64,000 nt of DNA from Podarcis raffonei (GCF_027172205.1 NC_070615.1:43632501-43696500), one strand, 5' to 3'; positions 1 through 11,500 are shown, counted from the stretch's first letter. The notes: a model not told the origin generated them from the letters alone. Translations and numbers: made by a program.

Positions 1-1850
1 TACAATGATGCTGGTTGGGCTAAACCCAGTCTCTGGAGAGCAGGTATAGGTGCCAATAAGCCCAGCTTCTAATCCTCCAAGCAAAGGCACAAAGAACCTG
101 CTTTTACCAGTTTGTCACTGCAGATTAAAACTTAACCTTGGTTAGCACAATGCCAAGATTTGCAGAGCTATTCAAACCATAGTTTCATACACTTGTTTGC
201 AGCCAATCCATAACCGTTGTTTAAGTCAGCATTCCCCAACTTGATTCCTCCCAGATGTTTTGGACTACATCAGCTTCCCAAGCAACAGACTCTCAGAAAA
301 ACACTTCTGCAGACTTCACATGCAACACAGAGCATTTCTTTACCCCAGTTGCCTCTAACTGCCTTAAACATGATTGGTCCAGGTTCTAACTGCTCTAGCA
401 TATTCACAAACACTCTGTTCAATATGGGTAACTTTCTTATTACATTGACTTAGAAGTCTTAAACTCTTTTTCAACGGAAGAGCTCATTCCATCTATTCCT
501 TATTGGCTTCAACCATTTTAACAATAAAGCTGAAAGTATTTATCTTTTCATTGATACTTCAGAAGAATTATGCCTTTCTCCACTGTAGTCTAAAATGCCC
601 TGACCATTACGAAAAAATCCTCATTCTGCCTTCATGGGAGAGAATGCAACAAGTAACAACTGAAGTTAGGGAAGTTTGCTGAAACCATTGAAACCCAGAT
701 GCAAAATTATAATTAGGAGTTACACAGCAATAGTTTCAACTGAGAGTTGCAAATACCAATCTTTTAGAAGCTTACCCTTAAAAGTGGGAATATTTACAAC
801 GAAAGACTGAACTTCAAAACTAAAAGTACAATATGTTAAAACTTTGGGGGTTAATTTGAGCAATGGGAGAAACCCCACAAGAAAACTATGTAAATATTCT
901 TTGTTTCACCTCCTACCATTATCTACATAGAAGTAAAGTGAGAGCTGATGGCCAAAGGGGGTGAAACTGCCACAGCCAGGAGCCACCAGCTTAATTCCAC
1001 CCCACCAGCTCCCTAACCTTCCAAATCCATAACAATGCAACACCTAAAAACATAAATCACTCAACCAACAGGAACAGCTGTGCACCAAGAGGTCACTCTC
1101 AGAGGACTTTGGGGGAGCATTTGCGGCCTTCAAAAATAGATTTTAAGAGCATCCAAGAATATTCTTAGTCTAAGCAGAAGCTACTCTTGTCACCTCCGGG
1201 TCTAACATCTGGGATGAGTGAAACACCCCGGAGTTAAGTTAAGGGACTTTGTGTACTGACCTTCCCTTGCCACAGGCCTGCTGCCTCCAAGTTGCGGTGA
1301 GGGGATACCTACTTTTCCCACAGCCTGATGGAGCCACGACCTTTCCCCCACCCCGAACCCAGACCTTGTGAGGCAACTGGATTCCTCCTCGCTCACAGAA
1401 GCTTCACACGTTGGTGCCTCCAGCGCCCCCCCCCCCTATATCACACACACACATTCGTTTGACCTCTCTTTCGGCAGCACCTCCTCCAGGAGCCCTGCAA
1501 CCCCTAATCCATCCCGTGCCCACCCTCTTGCCCCACTCCCTGCGCCCCCATTCTTCCCCTCCCCTTTCCCCCAAGGGTGAACTCCTGCAGCCCCCAACTC
1601 CTCCTGCCCCGGGCTTCTCCCGGGGGTGGCCCCCTCGCCCTACTTATGCCAAGGCCTTGTGCCGCACAGGCCGAAGCCTCGTTTCCCCTCCCTCGCCTCT
1701 GCCACCCCGCTAGCCCCCCCAACCCCGGAGCGACCCCTCCTGCCTCTTAAACCCAATGACCTCGGCACCCCCGCTTCTTCGGGCAATCCTTCAGCAGCAC
1801 TCTTCCTTCCCAGTCGGCCATCCCCTCTCTTATCCCCAACGCCAACCCGC
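1..1850 (-). other. TMEM11: TMEM11 intron 1 (partial)
   Basis: Non-coding sequence downstream of the TMEM11 donor. I see no exon 2 (which should read VSLSATDCYIVHEIYNG in this family) and no clear repeat. From 1400 to 1850 the sequence is C-rich with short pyrimidine runs and a small CA tract near 1442; this composition produces several overlapping chance open frames. Confidence 0.6.
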
Positions 1851-2640
1851 ACCCTCCTTCCCGGCTCTCCCGTCCCACAGAGGCGCCCCGGAAGCTGCCT
1901 CCGCCGCCGTTGGCGAGTCTCGAGGCCTGGCCCCTGCTTCGTCCCCTGCAAGGCCAAGAGGAGGCCTCAGAGAAGCTGAGGGGCCTGAGGGGGCGTGAGG
2001 GGAGGAGAAGCAGCTTTCGGCTCCCCTAGGCCCAGGGCGTGAAGGCCGGGAGCCGGGGCGGGGAGGAGGCCGCCCCAGCCGGGCCTCCGCCGCTCACCTC
2101 TCCCTCGCGCCGGCGCCGCCTCCGCTGGAGCTGCCGGGGCCCGCGCGCCTCCTTCCCCATGCCGCCATCTTGGAGAGACTCGCTTCGGAAATGTCTCCGC
2201 CAAAAGTAAAGGCGGGGGCGGGGGAGGGAAGGGCGCGCGCCGTGAGGCGAAGGGGGGAGGGAGGGAGGGGGAAAGGGTCCCGAAGCCTGCCGGGAAACGT
2301 AGTCCTCTTTAGTGTGGCGGCGTGGTGGAGAGGTGAGCTTGCTCCCATTCGGAGGGGAGAGGCGGGGCAGGGAAAGGGAGGATTAAAAAAAAAAAAGCGG
2401 GAAAGGTTCCCGCTCCGCGCTCGAACCACAAGCCCCAGAGTGCTTCGCGCGGCGGCGTTTAGCGGGAGAGGTCGGACTCCCCATCCAGCGCGGCTACGCA
2501 TGGGAAATGTAGTCACGATGTGAACGAGCTGGGAGGAAACTTTTAGGAAAGGGGGAGGGGAGAGAAACTACAGTTCCCAGGAAGCCGCGGGACGCGAGAG
2601 CCATGCGGTCGCCTCTCGCAAAGCCACGTGGGTCTGAGGG
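1850..2640 (-). promoter_or_regulatory. TMEM11: TMEM11 CpG-island promoter and 5' UTR
   Basis: This is a dense GC- and CpG-rich block with no TATA box, spanning the first coding exon. Visible elements are the YY1-type motif at 2161-2173 and three copies of a ZNF143/SBS-like motif (ACTAC..TTCCC core, read on the minus strand at 2285-2304 and 2497-2513, on the plus strand at 2567-2586). A CACGTG E-box lies near 2622-2627. The arrangement is typical of a housekeeping promoter. The transcription start is not determined from sequence alone, and the 5' UTR is presumably within 2169-2600. Confidence 0.7.
2098..2168 (-). CDS. TMEM11: TMEM11, first coding exon (partial gene)
   Basis: The ATG (2168-2166) opens a frame reading MAAWGRRRAGPGSSSGGG then AGARER, which matches the start of vertebrate TMEM11 (human MAAWGRRRLGPGSSGG...ARER). 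The exon ends at a consensus donor (AG|GTGAGC, GT at 2097-2096) with the last Arg codon split, as expected because the next residues in the family (VSLSATD) lie on exon 2. The start sits inside the motif AAGATGGCGGC, a YY1-type promoter/start element common in housekeeping genes. TMEM11 is known as a mitochondrial inner-membrane protein of about 190 residues, linked to cristae organisation. Only the basic, Gly-rich N-terminus is here; the membrane segments are on exon 2, which lies outside the window. An overlapping frame from a second ATG at 2160 is rejected because it does not match the family. Confidence 0.93.
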
Positions 2641-2964
2641 AGAACGTTTACCAACACAGGAGAGCAGGGAGGGAGGAGGGTCCTGAGCGTGCTCCGCCCC
2701 CTGTTATGAACACGGCCAATCACAGCCCTCGCCTTTCAGAACGCTCGTGTCCTGCAGCTGCGCCAAGAAGCCTTTTTGCAAGGAGTTTACTTGAAAGCAG
2801 CTGCCACTTATTGTAATAGAATTTACATCCAAGGAACTGCTTTGTTTACGGCCTCGCTGCCCCGATCCCATTGGGTTTAATGCAGCCATTTCTGTTTATT
2901 TTTTAGAGGAGTTTTACTCCTGGGATTACAGCGTCCCATAGTTAAGGTCATTTGGGTCACACAG

Positions 2965-3190
2965 AGGAACACATTTATTTGTTGATTGCAGTTATATTCC
3001 ACCTTTTCCTCCAAGCAGCAGAAAATCGGCACACATGGTTCCCTCCCCTCCTCATTTAAATCCACAACAACCCTGTGAGGTGGGTTGAGACTGGCCCAAG
3101 GTCACCCAGTGAGTTTCATGGCTGACGGGGGATTTGAACCCTGGTCTCTCAGGGCCTAGTCAGACACTCCAAACCCCACACCATGCTAGA
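2965..3190 (-). mobile_element. Sauria-type tRNA-derived SINE
   Basis: Reverse oriented: tail TTATTTGTTGATTGCAGTTA, then ACAACCCTGTGAGGTGGGTT, GGCCCAAGGTCACCCAGTGA and head GGATTTGAACCCTGGTCTCT. These blocks are those of the squamate-wide Sauria SINE group. Confidence 0.7.
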
Positions 3191-3535
3191 AGCTTCCTTA
3201 AGGTTATGTACTTAAAACTACAGGATTTACAATTGGCGGGCAGCATGCTTCTGAAAGCCAGCTGCTGGGAATCACCAGTGTGGATAATAGTGCTGCTGGG
3301 CTCAAGGTTCTGCTTTTGGGCTTCTCATTGGGGCATCTAATTGGGTGCTGGTACAATGCTGATTTTGTTGTATGTTTTGAATAGATCTCATTCATATGTG
3401 TGTGAATTGTTTTTAAATAATTGTTGTTCCTCACCCCCCAGTTTTCAGCTGTTCTTTATTTTGGCTGTAAGCTGCCTCGAGTCCCCATCTGGGGGGAAAG
3501 TTGAAGCATAAATAAACGCATAGTGATCATTAGTA

Positions 3536-3883
3536 AAAGTAAAGGGACCCCTGACCATTAGGTCCAGTCGTGGCTGACTGAGGTTGCGGTGCTCATCTTG
3601 CTTTATTGGCCGAGGGAGCCGGCATTCAGCTTCCGGGTCATGTGGCCAGCAGGACTAAGCCACTTCTGGCGAACCAGAGCAGCGCACGGAAACACCATTT
3701 ACCTTCGCGCCGGAGCGATACCTATTTATCTACTTGCACTTTGACGTGCTTTCGAACTGCTAGGCTGGCAGGAGCAGGGACTGAGTAACGGGAGCTCACC
3801 CTGCTGCGGGGATTCAAACTGCCAACCTTCTGATTGGCAAGTCCTAGGCTCTGTGGTTTAACTCACAGTGCCACCTGCATCAT
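3536..3883 (-). mobile_element. tRNA-derived SINE with Bov-B-like tail
   Basis: About 350 bp, reverse oriented. The head has a B-box-like GGTTTGAATCCCCGCAGCAG (read on the minus strand), and the tail shares CACGACTGGACCTAATGGTC with the copies at 30.9 and 49.6 kb. Confidence 0.85.
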
Positions 3884-4100
3884 GGCACTCGTGACCAAGT
3901 GAAGATGCCTGGGCGCCAGGATGGTGCCTGGTATCTCCACCATTTGGGGATTATTGGATCTGGGCTGTTTTCACACACTGATACCCCGTGTCCTGTAGAA
4001 TTCTGTTTTATCTGCACAATCGGGAGTGAACGTCTGGAACTGAAATGCTTTTCAGAACAGTTACCGTTAAGAAAAAGAGGTCGGAATAGGCCAATATATA

Positions 4101-4103
<3 letters not shown>

Positions 4104-4144
<41 letters not shown>
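4104..4144. repeat. (TA)n microsatellite
   Basis: About 20 uninterrupted TA units. Confidence 0.98.
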
Positions 4145-4148
<4 letters not shown>

Positions 4149-4429
4149 GACTGCTCCTGAATCAGGTGACTTTTCCTCTTTAAGTTCTCAAAAGTTCTTA
4201 ACTTAGCTCAAGATTGTCATCTGAACTAGTTAGAGGTTTAACTGAGAATCAATCACAATCCTTCCATCATTTGAAAAATAAGACCTGCGTCCCTATAATG
4301 ATCATTATACATTTTCTAGTTGGCTACTGTGAAAACAGGGTGCTGGACTAGACAGCCTTTGGCCTGATCCAATGGGGCTCTTCTTACGTTCTAATTTTTC
4401 CATCTGTGTATCGCTAGATAGTATTGTCT

Positions 4430-4562
4430 GCTCTGACCTTCAACTAGCAGGAGCTGTCCAGGGTCTCATTCAAAGATCTTTCACTTCACCTGGCACGTGA
4501 GGCTTCTTAAATGAAGAGGAAGGGAACCTCTGCATGCAAAATGGATTCTTACCACTGAACCT
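4430..4562 (-). mobile_element. tRNA-like SINE fragment
   Basis: TTGTCTGCTCTGACCTTCAA, then CAGGGTCTCATTCAAAGATC and ACCTCTGCATGCAAAATGGA resemble the reversed SINE. Confidence 0.5.
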
Positions 4563-4599
4563 TTGCTGCTACATGGCTCATCTTTTTGACCTATCGGAC

Positions 4600-5325
4600 T
4601 GGACCCTGTTTTATAGGGTTTTATAGGCGGCATTTTTTCATCTCCGCCAAGCTAAGCAGTTGGCTCCTTACCTCTCTCGCCCTGACCTAGCCACTATGAT
4701 CCACGCTACGGTCACCTCCAGACTGGATTATTGTAACTCGCTCTACGTGGGGCTGCCCTTGAGACTGACCCAGAAACTCCAGCGGGTGCAGAATGCTGCA
4801 GGGAGACTCCTTACGGGGTCTTTGCTGCGAGATCACATTCGCCCGGTGCTATACCAGCTGCACTGGCTCCCGGTGGAGTACAGGATCAGGTTTAAGATGC
4901 TGGTTTTAACCTTTAAAGCCCTATATGGCCTAGGACCCTCATACATATGGGACCGCCTCTCCTGGTATGTCCCACAGAGGAACTTACGGTCTGCTAACAA
5001 CAACATATTGGAGGTCCCGGGCCACAGAGAGGTTAGGCTGGCCTCAACCAGAGCCAGGGCTTTTTCAGCTGTGGCTCCGATCTGGTGGAACGCTCTGTCA
5101 CAAGAGACTAGGGCCCTGCGGGACTTGACATCTTTCTGCCTGACCCTCTCCTTTGGCAATCCTCACAGAACTCTAGCTCAATGGTTGCCATTAATCTGAT
5201 TTGAATTAATTTTATAATGAAATTATTTTAGAATGTTGTATCATTTTACTGTTGTTAGCCGCTCTGAGCCCGGCTTCGGCTGGCGAGGGCAGGATATAAA
5301 TAAAAATTTATTTTTATTATTATTA
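4600..5325 (+). mobile_element. L2-like LINE 3' fragment (second subfamily)
   Basis: A 179-codon frame (4660-5199) shows the non-LTR RT C-terminal region: SRLDYCNSLYVGLPLRL, QRVQNAAGRLLTG, LHWLPVEYRIRFKMLVLTFK. The 3' tail GTTAGCCGCTCTGAGCCCGG leads into an ATT-rich microsatellite. It is a different subfamily from the copy at 27-29 kb. The 5' part is absent. Confidence 0.82.
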
Positions 5326-6949
5326 TTATATGTTTGGATCCTTTGAATTTCTGTTTTATTTGCTTTTATGCATTTTCATGCTGCTGTTATTGTTGGTTTC
5401 AGGTTGCATTTTAGTTTTAATTATATATTGGGTTGCATCCAGCTAGCTTTTACTCAGCATAGATCCATGGAAATGAATAGACCTAAGCCAAATAGCCATG
5501 CCCATTAATTTCAGTGGGTCTATGCTGTGTAATTATTAGGCACCATTCTTTTATTTATTAAACTTGCTAGTTGCTCGTTACCTAAAAAGATCTCCAAGTG
5601 ACTTGCTGTGAAAAACATTTACGTAAATGTGTGATACCAAGAGAAAAATTCATATAACGTATTAACATCCCATACAACATTAAAAAACAGTCACCCACAA
5701 CAGTGAAAGGTGACAATGTTGACCCAGATCAGATGCTCTGAAACAGAAATGAAGAACCTCTGGCCCTCTAGATGTTGTCAGACTCCAACTTCCATCAGCT
5801 CCAGGTAGCATGGTCAATGGTCAGGAATGATGGGAGTTGTAGTTCAACAGCACCTGGCATTTCCCTTTTCCTACTCTAAAACCTACATATAAATGAACTC
5901 ATGGATGCTGCCCCACTGAGAACATAATGTCTTACTTTGAGCAGCCAGGTTAACTGGGGCTGCTTCTTGGTAGCAATTCACATGATTGCAGCAGACCCTG
6001 TATTTTTAATTTAAATAATAATAAAAACACTTGGAGAAATCAGTACCAGGAAGTGGCCTGACCAGTGTGGTCACACTGGGGTAAACATTACTTCCTCCAT
6101 TCAGCTGCATAAGGCATTTTAGAGCATCTGAATCAGAGCTTCACATAGCTGCATTTGCAAAATGGCTTTTAGATATTGCCTGAGATCTTGTGTGTTATGG
6201 TCACCATGAGGTGCTATGACTGGTGTGTGGAACAGTTCTGAGCAGTCTCCCTTCTTCCCAACAGCTGTGAGAATTGGACCAAAGTGGGTGCATAGCTAGG
6301 TCCAGTCTTGATAAAATTCATGCAAACAAGCAGCGACATAGCAGGAACACATGTTCATCTCTGAACAGAAGTTCGTGTCATTTCAGGGGTGCTTTGGGCT
6401 CATCCACTTGATAACCAGAGCATAATGTGCAAATGGACTCTCCTCAAAGTTGAGGTGACAATCTAATGATACAATCTGATGGATCTTTTGTGATTCTTGT
6501 GTGTACAAATGAGCCATCAGCAACCTAAGTTATCTCTTGCAAATTAAGATAATGTCATAAACGGTTTGTTCCTTCTTTGGCCTCTGCCCTCACTGATCCT
6601 TGTTTGTTTTTCTGGAATGTAGAAGTGGGATCTGCAACAAAAAGTTGCAGCACAGAATGCTCTTGCTTGGAGGGGCATGTCTTCTTCCAGAACACTCCAT
6701 TACATTCCCTCTCCCAACATTTTCCATACCTCAACAGCCAGCATTCCACGGCTGCTGAGCAAGATTGCTTTGGGCTCTTGTGCAAGGTTTATATGAAATG
6801 GCCCTCAAAAACTGGACATCTGCCAGGATAAATATTGGTATCTAGTCATTCCACAATATTGAGAACATGTATGTAATCTCTAAAAGCAAGGTGAAGCCAA
6901 GAAATAACCTTCACTCACCACGAGTGACTAAGCCTCCTTCTGCGTTAAT

Positions 6950-7137
6950 ACTTTTAAAGCAGTATCATGCTACTTTAAATTATCACGACTTCCCTGAAAG
7001 AATCCTGGGAACTGTAGTTTGTTAAGGGTGCCGAGAGTTGTTAGGAGACCTATTCCCCTCACAGGACTACAATTCCCAGAATTCCCTGGGAAGAGGGATT
7101 GACTGTTTAGCCACTCCAGGAACTGCGGCTCTATGGC
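6950..7137. mobile_element. Fold-back MITE carrying ACTACAGTTCCCAG cores
   Basis: Contains the inverted pair GAATCCTGGGAACTGTAGTT and GACTACAATTCCCAGAATTC with GTTAGGAGACC between them, preceded by an AAAGCAGTATCATGCTACTT palindrome. The family recurs about a dozen times in the window. Confidence 0.7.
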
Positions 7138-7164
7138 AGGAAGAGGAGTCAATCTGGAAGCGCC

Positions 7165-7375
7165 CATAATTAAAGCCCTGCAGGATCAGGCCCAAGGCAG
7201 ATCGAGTCCAGCATCTTGTTCTAAGTGGCAAATGGGAAGCCCACCAGCAGGATCTGACCACAACAGTCCTCTCCGTACTGGTATTCAGAAGCATACACCT
7301 TTGATACTGGACATAGTGCATAGCCTTATCTTCCATGAATATGTCTAAACCTCCAAGAACATTGGCCATGCTGCC
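7165..7375 (+). repeat. CR1-type 3'-end repeat
   Basis: AGCCCTGCAGGATCAGGCCC, then GAAGCCCACCAGCAGGATCT and GTATTCAGAAGCATACACCT. Same family at 32825-32915 and 40300-40450. Confidence 0.5.
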
Positions 7376-7587
7376 TGGGGCTGAGAGCTGGAGTCAAACC
7401 ACCAGGAGAGCATTATGGTGGCTCTCTCTACTTTAAAGTTTTGAAATGTATTCCTAGAGACACTGCCTTTACATTTTTTAATGCCCACAATTTAATCCAC
7501 GCGAGTTACCTCTTCTCTTTAGTTACATGTCGTTCGCTATCAAATACCAGCAAGACAAGTCAATGCCAATTGGTTTAGCCACACATT

Positions 7588-7593
7588 TTTATT
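7588..7593 (-). terminator. NATD1: Distal NATD1 poly(A) signal candidate
   Basis: AATAAA on the minus strand followed within 30-50 nt by GT-rich sequence. It lies just before repeat-rich intergenic DNA resumes, which fits the end of the transcript. Confidence 0.45.
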
Positions 7594-8586
7594 GTATACC
7601 ATGCAATAGGGTCAGGTTTCCTTAATAATATGACAAATGGGGGAAGGATAATGTTAGACACAAACAACAACAGAAAAATCATTTTAAGAGGTCCTGAGTA
7701 GGAAAGGCACATTATTTACCACTTTTAATTGAATAGTAAGGGGTTGGGGGCAATGAAAATATATCCACACTGAGTGGAAAACAACACTGGAGGACAAGTC
7801 ATAAATAGATATTCCATTTGGTGGTTTTGGGAGTTGTTCAATTGTCTGTGTTTCCCCAATTAGCTTTATCGCTTGTGCCTTCAACACATGAGTAAGGGAG
7901 ATGTCTCCATCTTCTGTTCTGTTCTCCAGCAGCAAGCCGTAGCAATTGTCTTAGCAAGCTGCAAGGGAGATACCCCATCACAGAAATAAGCTAGAGTCAA
8001 ACTGGGGAACCTGTGGCTGTCCAGGTGTGGCTGGACTCTAACTTCCACCACTCCTGATCATTGGCCATGCCAGCTGGAGGTGAAGGCAGTTGGGAGTCCA
8101 ACAACATCCAGAGAGTCATGGGTTCTCAATCCCTGATCTAGACAGGGAGAGAAATCGTTTCCACCCCACCACAGTTGCTTCTGCAAATCTCTTGGTGGCA
8201 AGGGATGAGTAACTGGAAACTCCAGCTTGGAACTGGCAAGCACTGCTATTCAACGTAATATCAAAACACAGAGAACAGAGAAGGGGGTGGACCCGGCAGT
8301 AAACCCTTGGTGTTGTAATAAAATACTATCAAAACACATCTCAGGTGGATCAGAGACTGAAATGATGGTTGTAGCACCTTCAGGATGAAGCTGCAGCACT
8401 ATCAAAATACTGAGCTTGTTTTTAAGGCAGGGTTGGCTGGCCTTGATCTCACTAGGCTCTCTCAAGAAATCAAAACGAAGGACCCTTCACTGCAGTCATC
8501 CTAGGCAGAAACTCTACCTGCGTTGAACAGTGGTATACATGAGCAGGAGATGCAAGTCCGTGTTTCTGACAGCCATAAATGCCTGC

Positions 8587-8588
<2 letters not shown>

Positions 8589-8630
<42 letters not shown>
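8589..8630. repeat. (AC)n microsatellite
   Basis: 21 AC units within the probable NATD1 3' UTR; in the transcript it would read as (GU)n. Confidence 0.98.
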
Positions 8631-8632
<2 letters not shown>

Positions 8633-10237
8633 AGTGTACAAAAAAAGTAGTGGGACTAGGATTGCATTCACCGCTTGGTTCTTTCCACATGACACCCGAC
8701 AGCATACCTAGCACGAGTGCTGCATTGAAATGTTGATCTGATCAAGACAACAGGAGAGGGGATTGGCAATCATGATAGGGTCAACATCCACACCGGACAT
8801 TTCAAGCACTCTTATGCCCCTTTTAACAGCCACGGCTTCCCCTAGAGAATCTTCTGAATTCTACGTGACTGTGAAAGCGGTACAAAAGTGCTTTAAAAAT
8901 ATGGTGCGGACGCGACAGTAGTTACAGAATGGTAAGAAACGGGTGGCTTCCTCTGCCCATCTGCTTTAGCTCCCTTCGGCCCTGAAATGGGCAGAGGTCT
9001 ACCCATTTTCCAACCCAAAAATGTCAGCAGGGGTCGGCAGGGGTGTGCATCAAAGAGCGGGGGAGAGAGAAAGTTGTCAGGAGAGTGGAAATACAACAGA
9101 TTTCCCTCCACAAATGCCAGAACTGGTTCTCTGCTGCTTTAAATACAATACAGATAAGCACCAATCAACCTAGCTTTCTGTTGAAAGGAGTAATGTTACC
9201 ACAGGGACCCATGGTCTTATTTCAACCAAACCCACCAGCTATATTGTTGAAGAACCAAGCCGGGCAAGAGAGGGGGACATTTCAAAGCGATAAAGGCCTG
9301 GAACAAACAGAGAAGCCCCTGCGGCCTGCCGTCGCCATGGCAGCCTGGCCTAGCCCGCCTTGCTGAGAAAGCTACAACAGCTCTTAAGTCGAGTATAAGT
9401 CTCCACACGAGGACTTCAGAGCAGAGGGACAGGGTTTGGGCAACATGATGGAAAGGGGAAGCCAAAATTAAGTGTTGAAAAACTAGAGAGAAAAAATGGT
9501 ATTGCCATTTTCGATCATGTAACCCACAGGCATGCGGAGATGAGGTTCAAGTGTTAATTACTTCTCCATCCACACAAACGCTGCTTAGAGCAAGCCAGAG
9601 AACAAGCCAAGTCCTCCTCTTTTCTTTCTGACAGCTTTCACATGCTTATGTCCAAGGCTGCCAAGCAAATCCTGGTGGGGTTTTTTTGCACTGTCCGTTT
9701 CTGTCAGTAAGTCAGCTGAGGTTTACTTGCCGCGGCTTTTTCCTTGGCTCGCCTCCATTTGGGACCCTAAAAAGTGGCTGCTGATCGTGCCTGGCTTTCC
9801 TGTTATTAAAATGCCCAGGATTCATTCGCCTCACACAGTTTCCTCTGCCCTGCCATTTCCTTCCTTCCTGCTGCTACTCGTTAAACTCTCAGTCTTGTTA
9901 TTGCTTCTCCCGTGAGAGGAAACGTCCGCCACTTGAGGAGGAGAGCTCTGGAAGGGGGCGAGGAAGAAGAATCCCACCAAAACCCAGAACGAAAACAAAA
10001 CAACAGGCCCTTTCCTTCTCCAATGTGCAGTCAAGTTTTTCAGCCTTCCATCCCAAACGAACTGGATCGCTTAATTACACCTTTCGCCTCTGGGTGGCCA
10101 CCCAGGTAGGCCCTTCCCTTGTTGTGGGGAACGAAATTCACCATGTACACTTGCTAACTGTCTCACTCAGTCCATATTGCTCACGTCTGCAGAAGCACAT
10201 CGGAGTGACACAGTTTTCGCGTCTCTAAAGCATCGTG

Positions 10238-10243
10238 TTTATT
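10238..10243 (-). terminator. NATD1: Proximal NATD1 poly(A) signal candidate
   Basis: AATAAA on the minus strand, about 570 nt after the stop codon, followed by mixed GT-containing sequence. Use would produce a short 3' UTR isoform. Confidence 0.35.
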
Positions 10244-10815
10244 GCAGTTAGCACCGAAAACCTGCTTCCTTTCCAAGTCCAACCCCTGCGACAGCCACGG
10301 TTTATTTTGCATTGTGAGTTGGCATCCCGACATAGCAAAATGTGCTTAAGGGCCTAAGTGGATGTTTAAAAAAGACCGCCGCCTCTGCAGGGTTGTAGAT
10401 TTCCAGCTTTTCCCAACCCTGCGTTGGCAAGGAAAGCGGTGCCTGATCTCAGATCATTCTGCTTGATGCTTATTATTTCGGGAGGAAGAACCAAAATTAG
10501 GAGGTGACCCCCGCTCGCCCACCCCTCTATTGCCACAATGCTAACGAAGGCCTAGTTTGACACCTGATGGTTTCCTTAAGATAGGAGGCCGATGTAAACA
10601 ACAAACATCCAGGTGAGACCAGCTATCGCAAGAGCCAGGTGGAAGCATTGTTGAGGAGTTGCACGTTTGTCTTTACAAAAATAAGAACTCTTGAGCATGT
10701 GCAGGGGCAGTTCAGGGGTCCCAAGTCAGCCCACAAACAAAAGCTGCACTGGGCCGTCTAGAGACGCCAGGCTCACTCATGTCTTAAGGAGTGTAGGCTC
10801 TTCAGCCTTCCTGCG

Positions 10816-10932
10816 TTAAGACTGTAAACGTTCCAGATACTGAGGCAGTGGGTTCTCCTTGACGTATTTCTGGATGTACCAACACGTCAGGTGGGCTTTC
10901 AAGTCCTCTTCAACCACAAAATCCAAGGCTGC
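10816..10932 (-). CDS. NATD1: NATD1 coding exon 3 with stop codon
   Basis: The acceptor TTTTCAG|GCA (exon starts at 10932) continues in frame as [20 protein letters not shown] then [18 protein letters not shown] and a TAA stop (10818-10816). This is the conserved C-terminus of NATD1 (human ends [11 protein letters not shown]). The three exons give a 110-residue protein against 113 in human, and the difference is all in the N-terminal tail. All splice sites are canonical and frames join without adjustment, so this is a functional gene rather than a retrocopy. Confidence 0.97.
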   Translation of the reverse strand, partial: AALDFVVEEDLKAHLTCWYIQKYVKENPLPQYLERLQS

Positions 10933-11192
10933 CTGAAAACACAGGAAAGCAAAAGAACCACCATCAATATCTTGCAACGTCAAGCTCTCATAAGCGCTGT
11001 CAAGATCCAAATGTAGCAGCTGAGTTTTCTGCTTTGAATAAGGCCCATGACTGTTTGCTAGGTAAGGTTCCAAATTTCTGACTGATTTCTGGCTAAATAG
11101 GGTTTGGCTGTCCGGATGTACCACTAAAAATGCTTTGCAAGCAAGGCAGCATCTTTTTGGAGAAAGAGTGAGGTCACATCCATACCCTACAC

Positions 11193-11328
11193 CAGGCATA
11201 GGCATACTCGGCCCTCCAGATGTTTTGGGACTACAACTCCCATCATCCCTGACCACTGGTCCTGTTAGCTAGGGATGATGGGAGTTGTAGTCCCAAAACA
11301 TCTGGAGGGCTGAGTTTGCCTATGCCTG
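11193..11328. mobile_element. hAT-type fold-back MITE
   Basis: A near-perfect palindrome with ends CAGGCATAGGCA / TGCCTATGCCTG, flanked by an exact 8-bp duplication CCCTACAC (11185-11192 and 11329-11336). An 8-bp duplication with CAGG-type ends fits hAT transposons. Confidence 0.9.
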
Positions 11329-11334
11329 CCCTAC

Positions 11335-11500
11335 ACAATTAAAGTACATGGCTCCCATCCCAAAGAATCCTGGGTACTGTAGTTTACCCCCCTGATCAGC
11401 GGCTCCCACCACCCTTAAACCACAGTTCCCAGGATTCTTTGGGAGAAGCCCAGTGCTTTCAACGTATGGTAAGGATGTGACCTTAAAAGTGCAATAAGTA
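11335..11500. mobile_element. Fold-back MITE, ACTACAGTTCCCAG family
   Basis: Inverted halves AAAGAATCCTGGGTACTGTA and CACAGTTCCCAGGATTCTTT around a short centre. Confidence 0.68.

Larger units (their letters stand above)
2640..7570. other. TMEM11-NATD1 intergenic region
   Basis: About 5 kb between the TMEM11 promoter and the probable NATD1 poly(A) site; both genes point toward lower coordinates. It holds the SINEs, L2-like fragment and MITEs listed separately. The stretch 5330-6900 has no recognisable gene or structured element apart from a degenerate fold-back MITE near 5745-5860. Confidence 0.6.
7570..10815 (-). other. NATD1: Probable NATD1 3' UTR
   Basis: The region downstream of the stop codon is poor in transposons compared with the rest of the window; a CA repeat (8589-8630) and a degenerate fold-back MITE near 7990-8120 are the main repeats. 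A distal poly(A) signal AATAAA (plus-strand TTTATT at 7588-7593) is followed on the minus strand by GT-rich sequence, a plausible cleavage site near 7570. A proximal AATAAA lies at 10243-10238 and could give a short 3' UTR. The UTR extent is inferred, not shown. Confidence 0.5.

Noticed and set aside
1368-2523. Several 60-140 codon frames near the TMEM11 promoter
   Set aside because: Low stop density in C-rich and CpG-rich DNA; only the TMEM11 exon is supported.
8501-8736. Frames with poly-Thr/His or poly-Cys/Val runs, also at 33.2 and 29.8 kb
   Set aside because: Translations of dinucleotide microsatellites.
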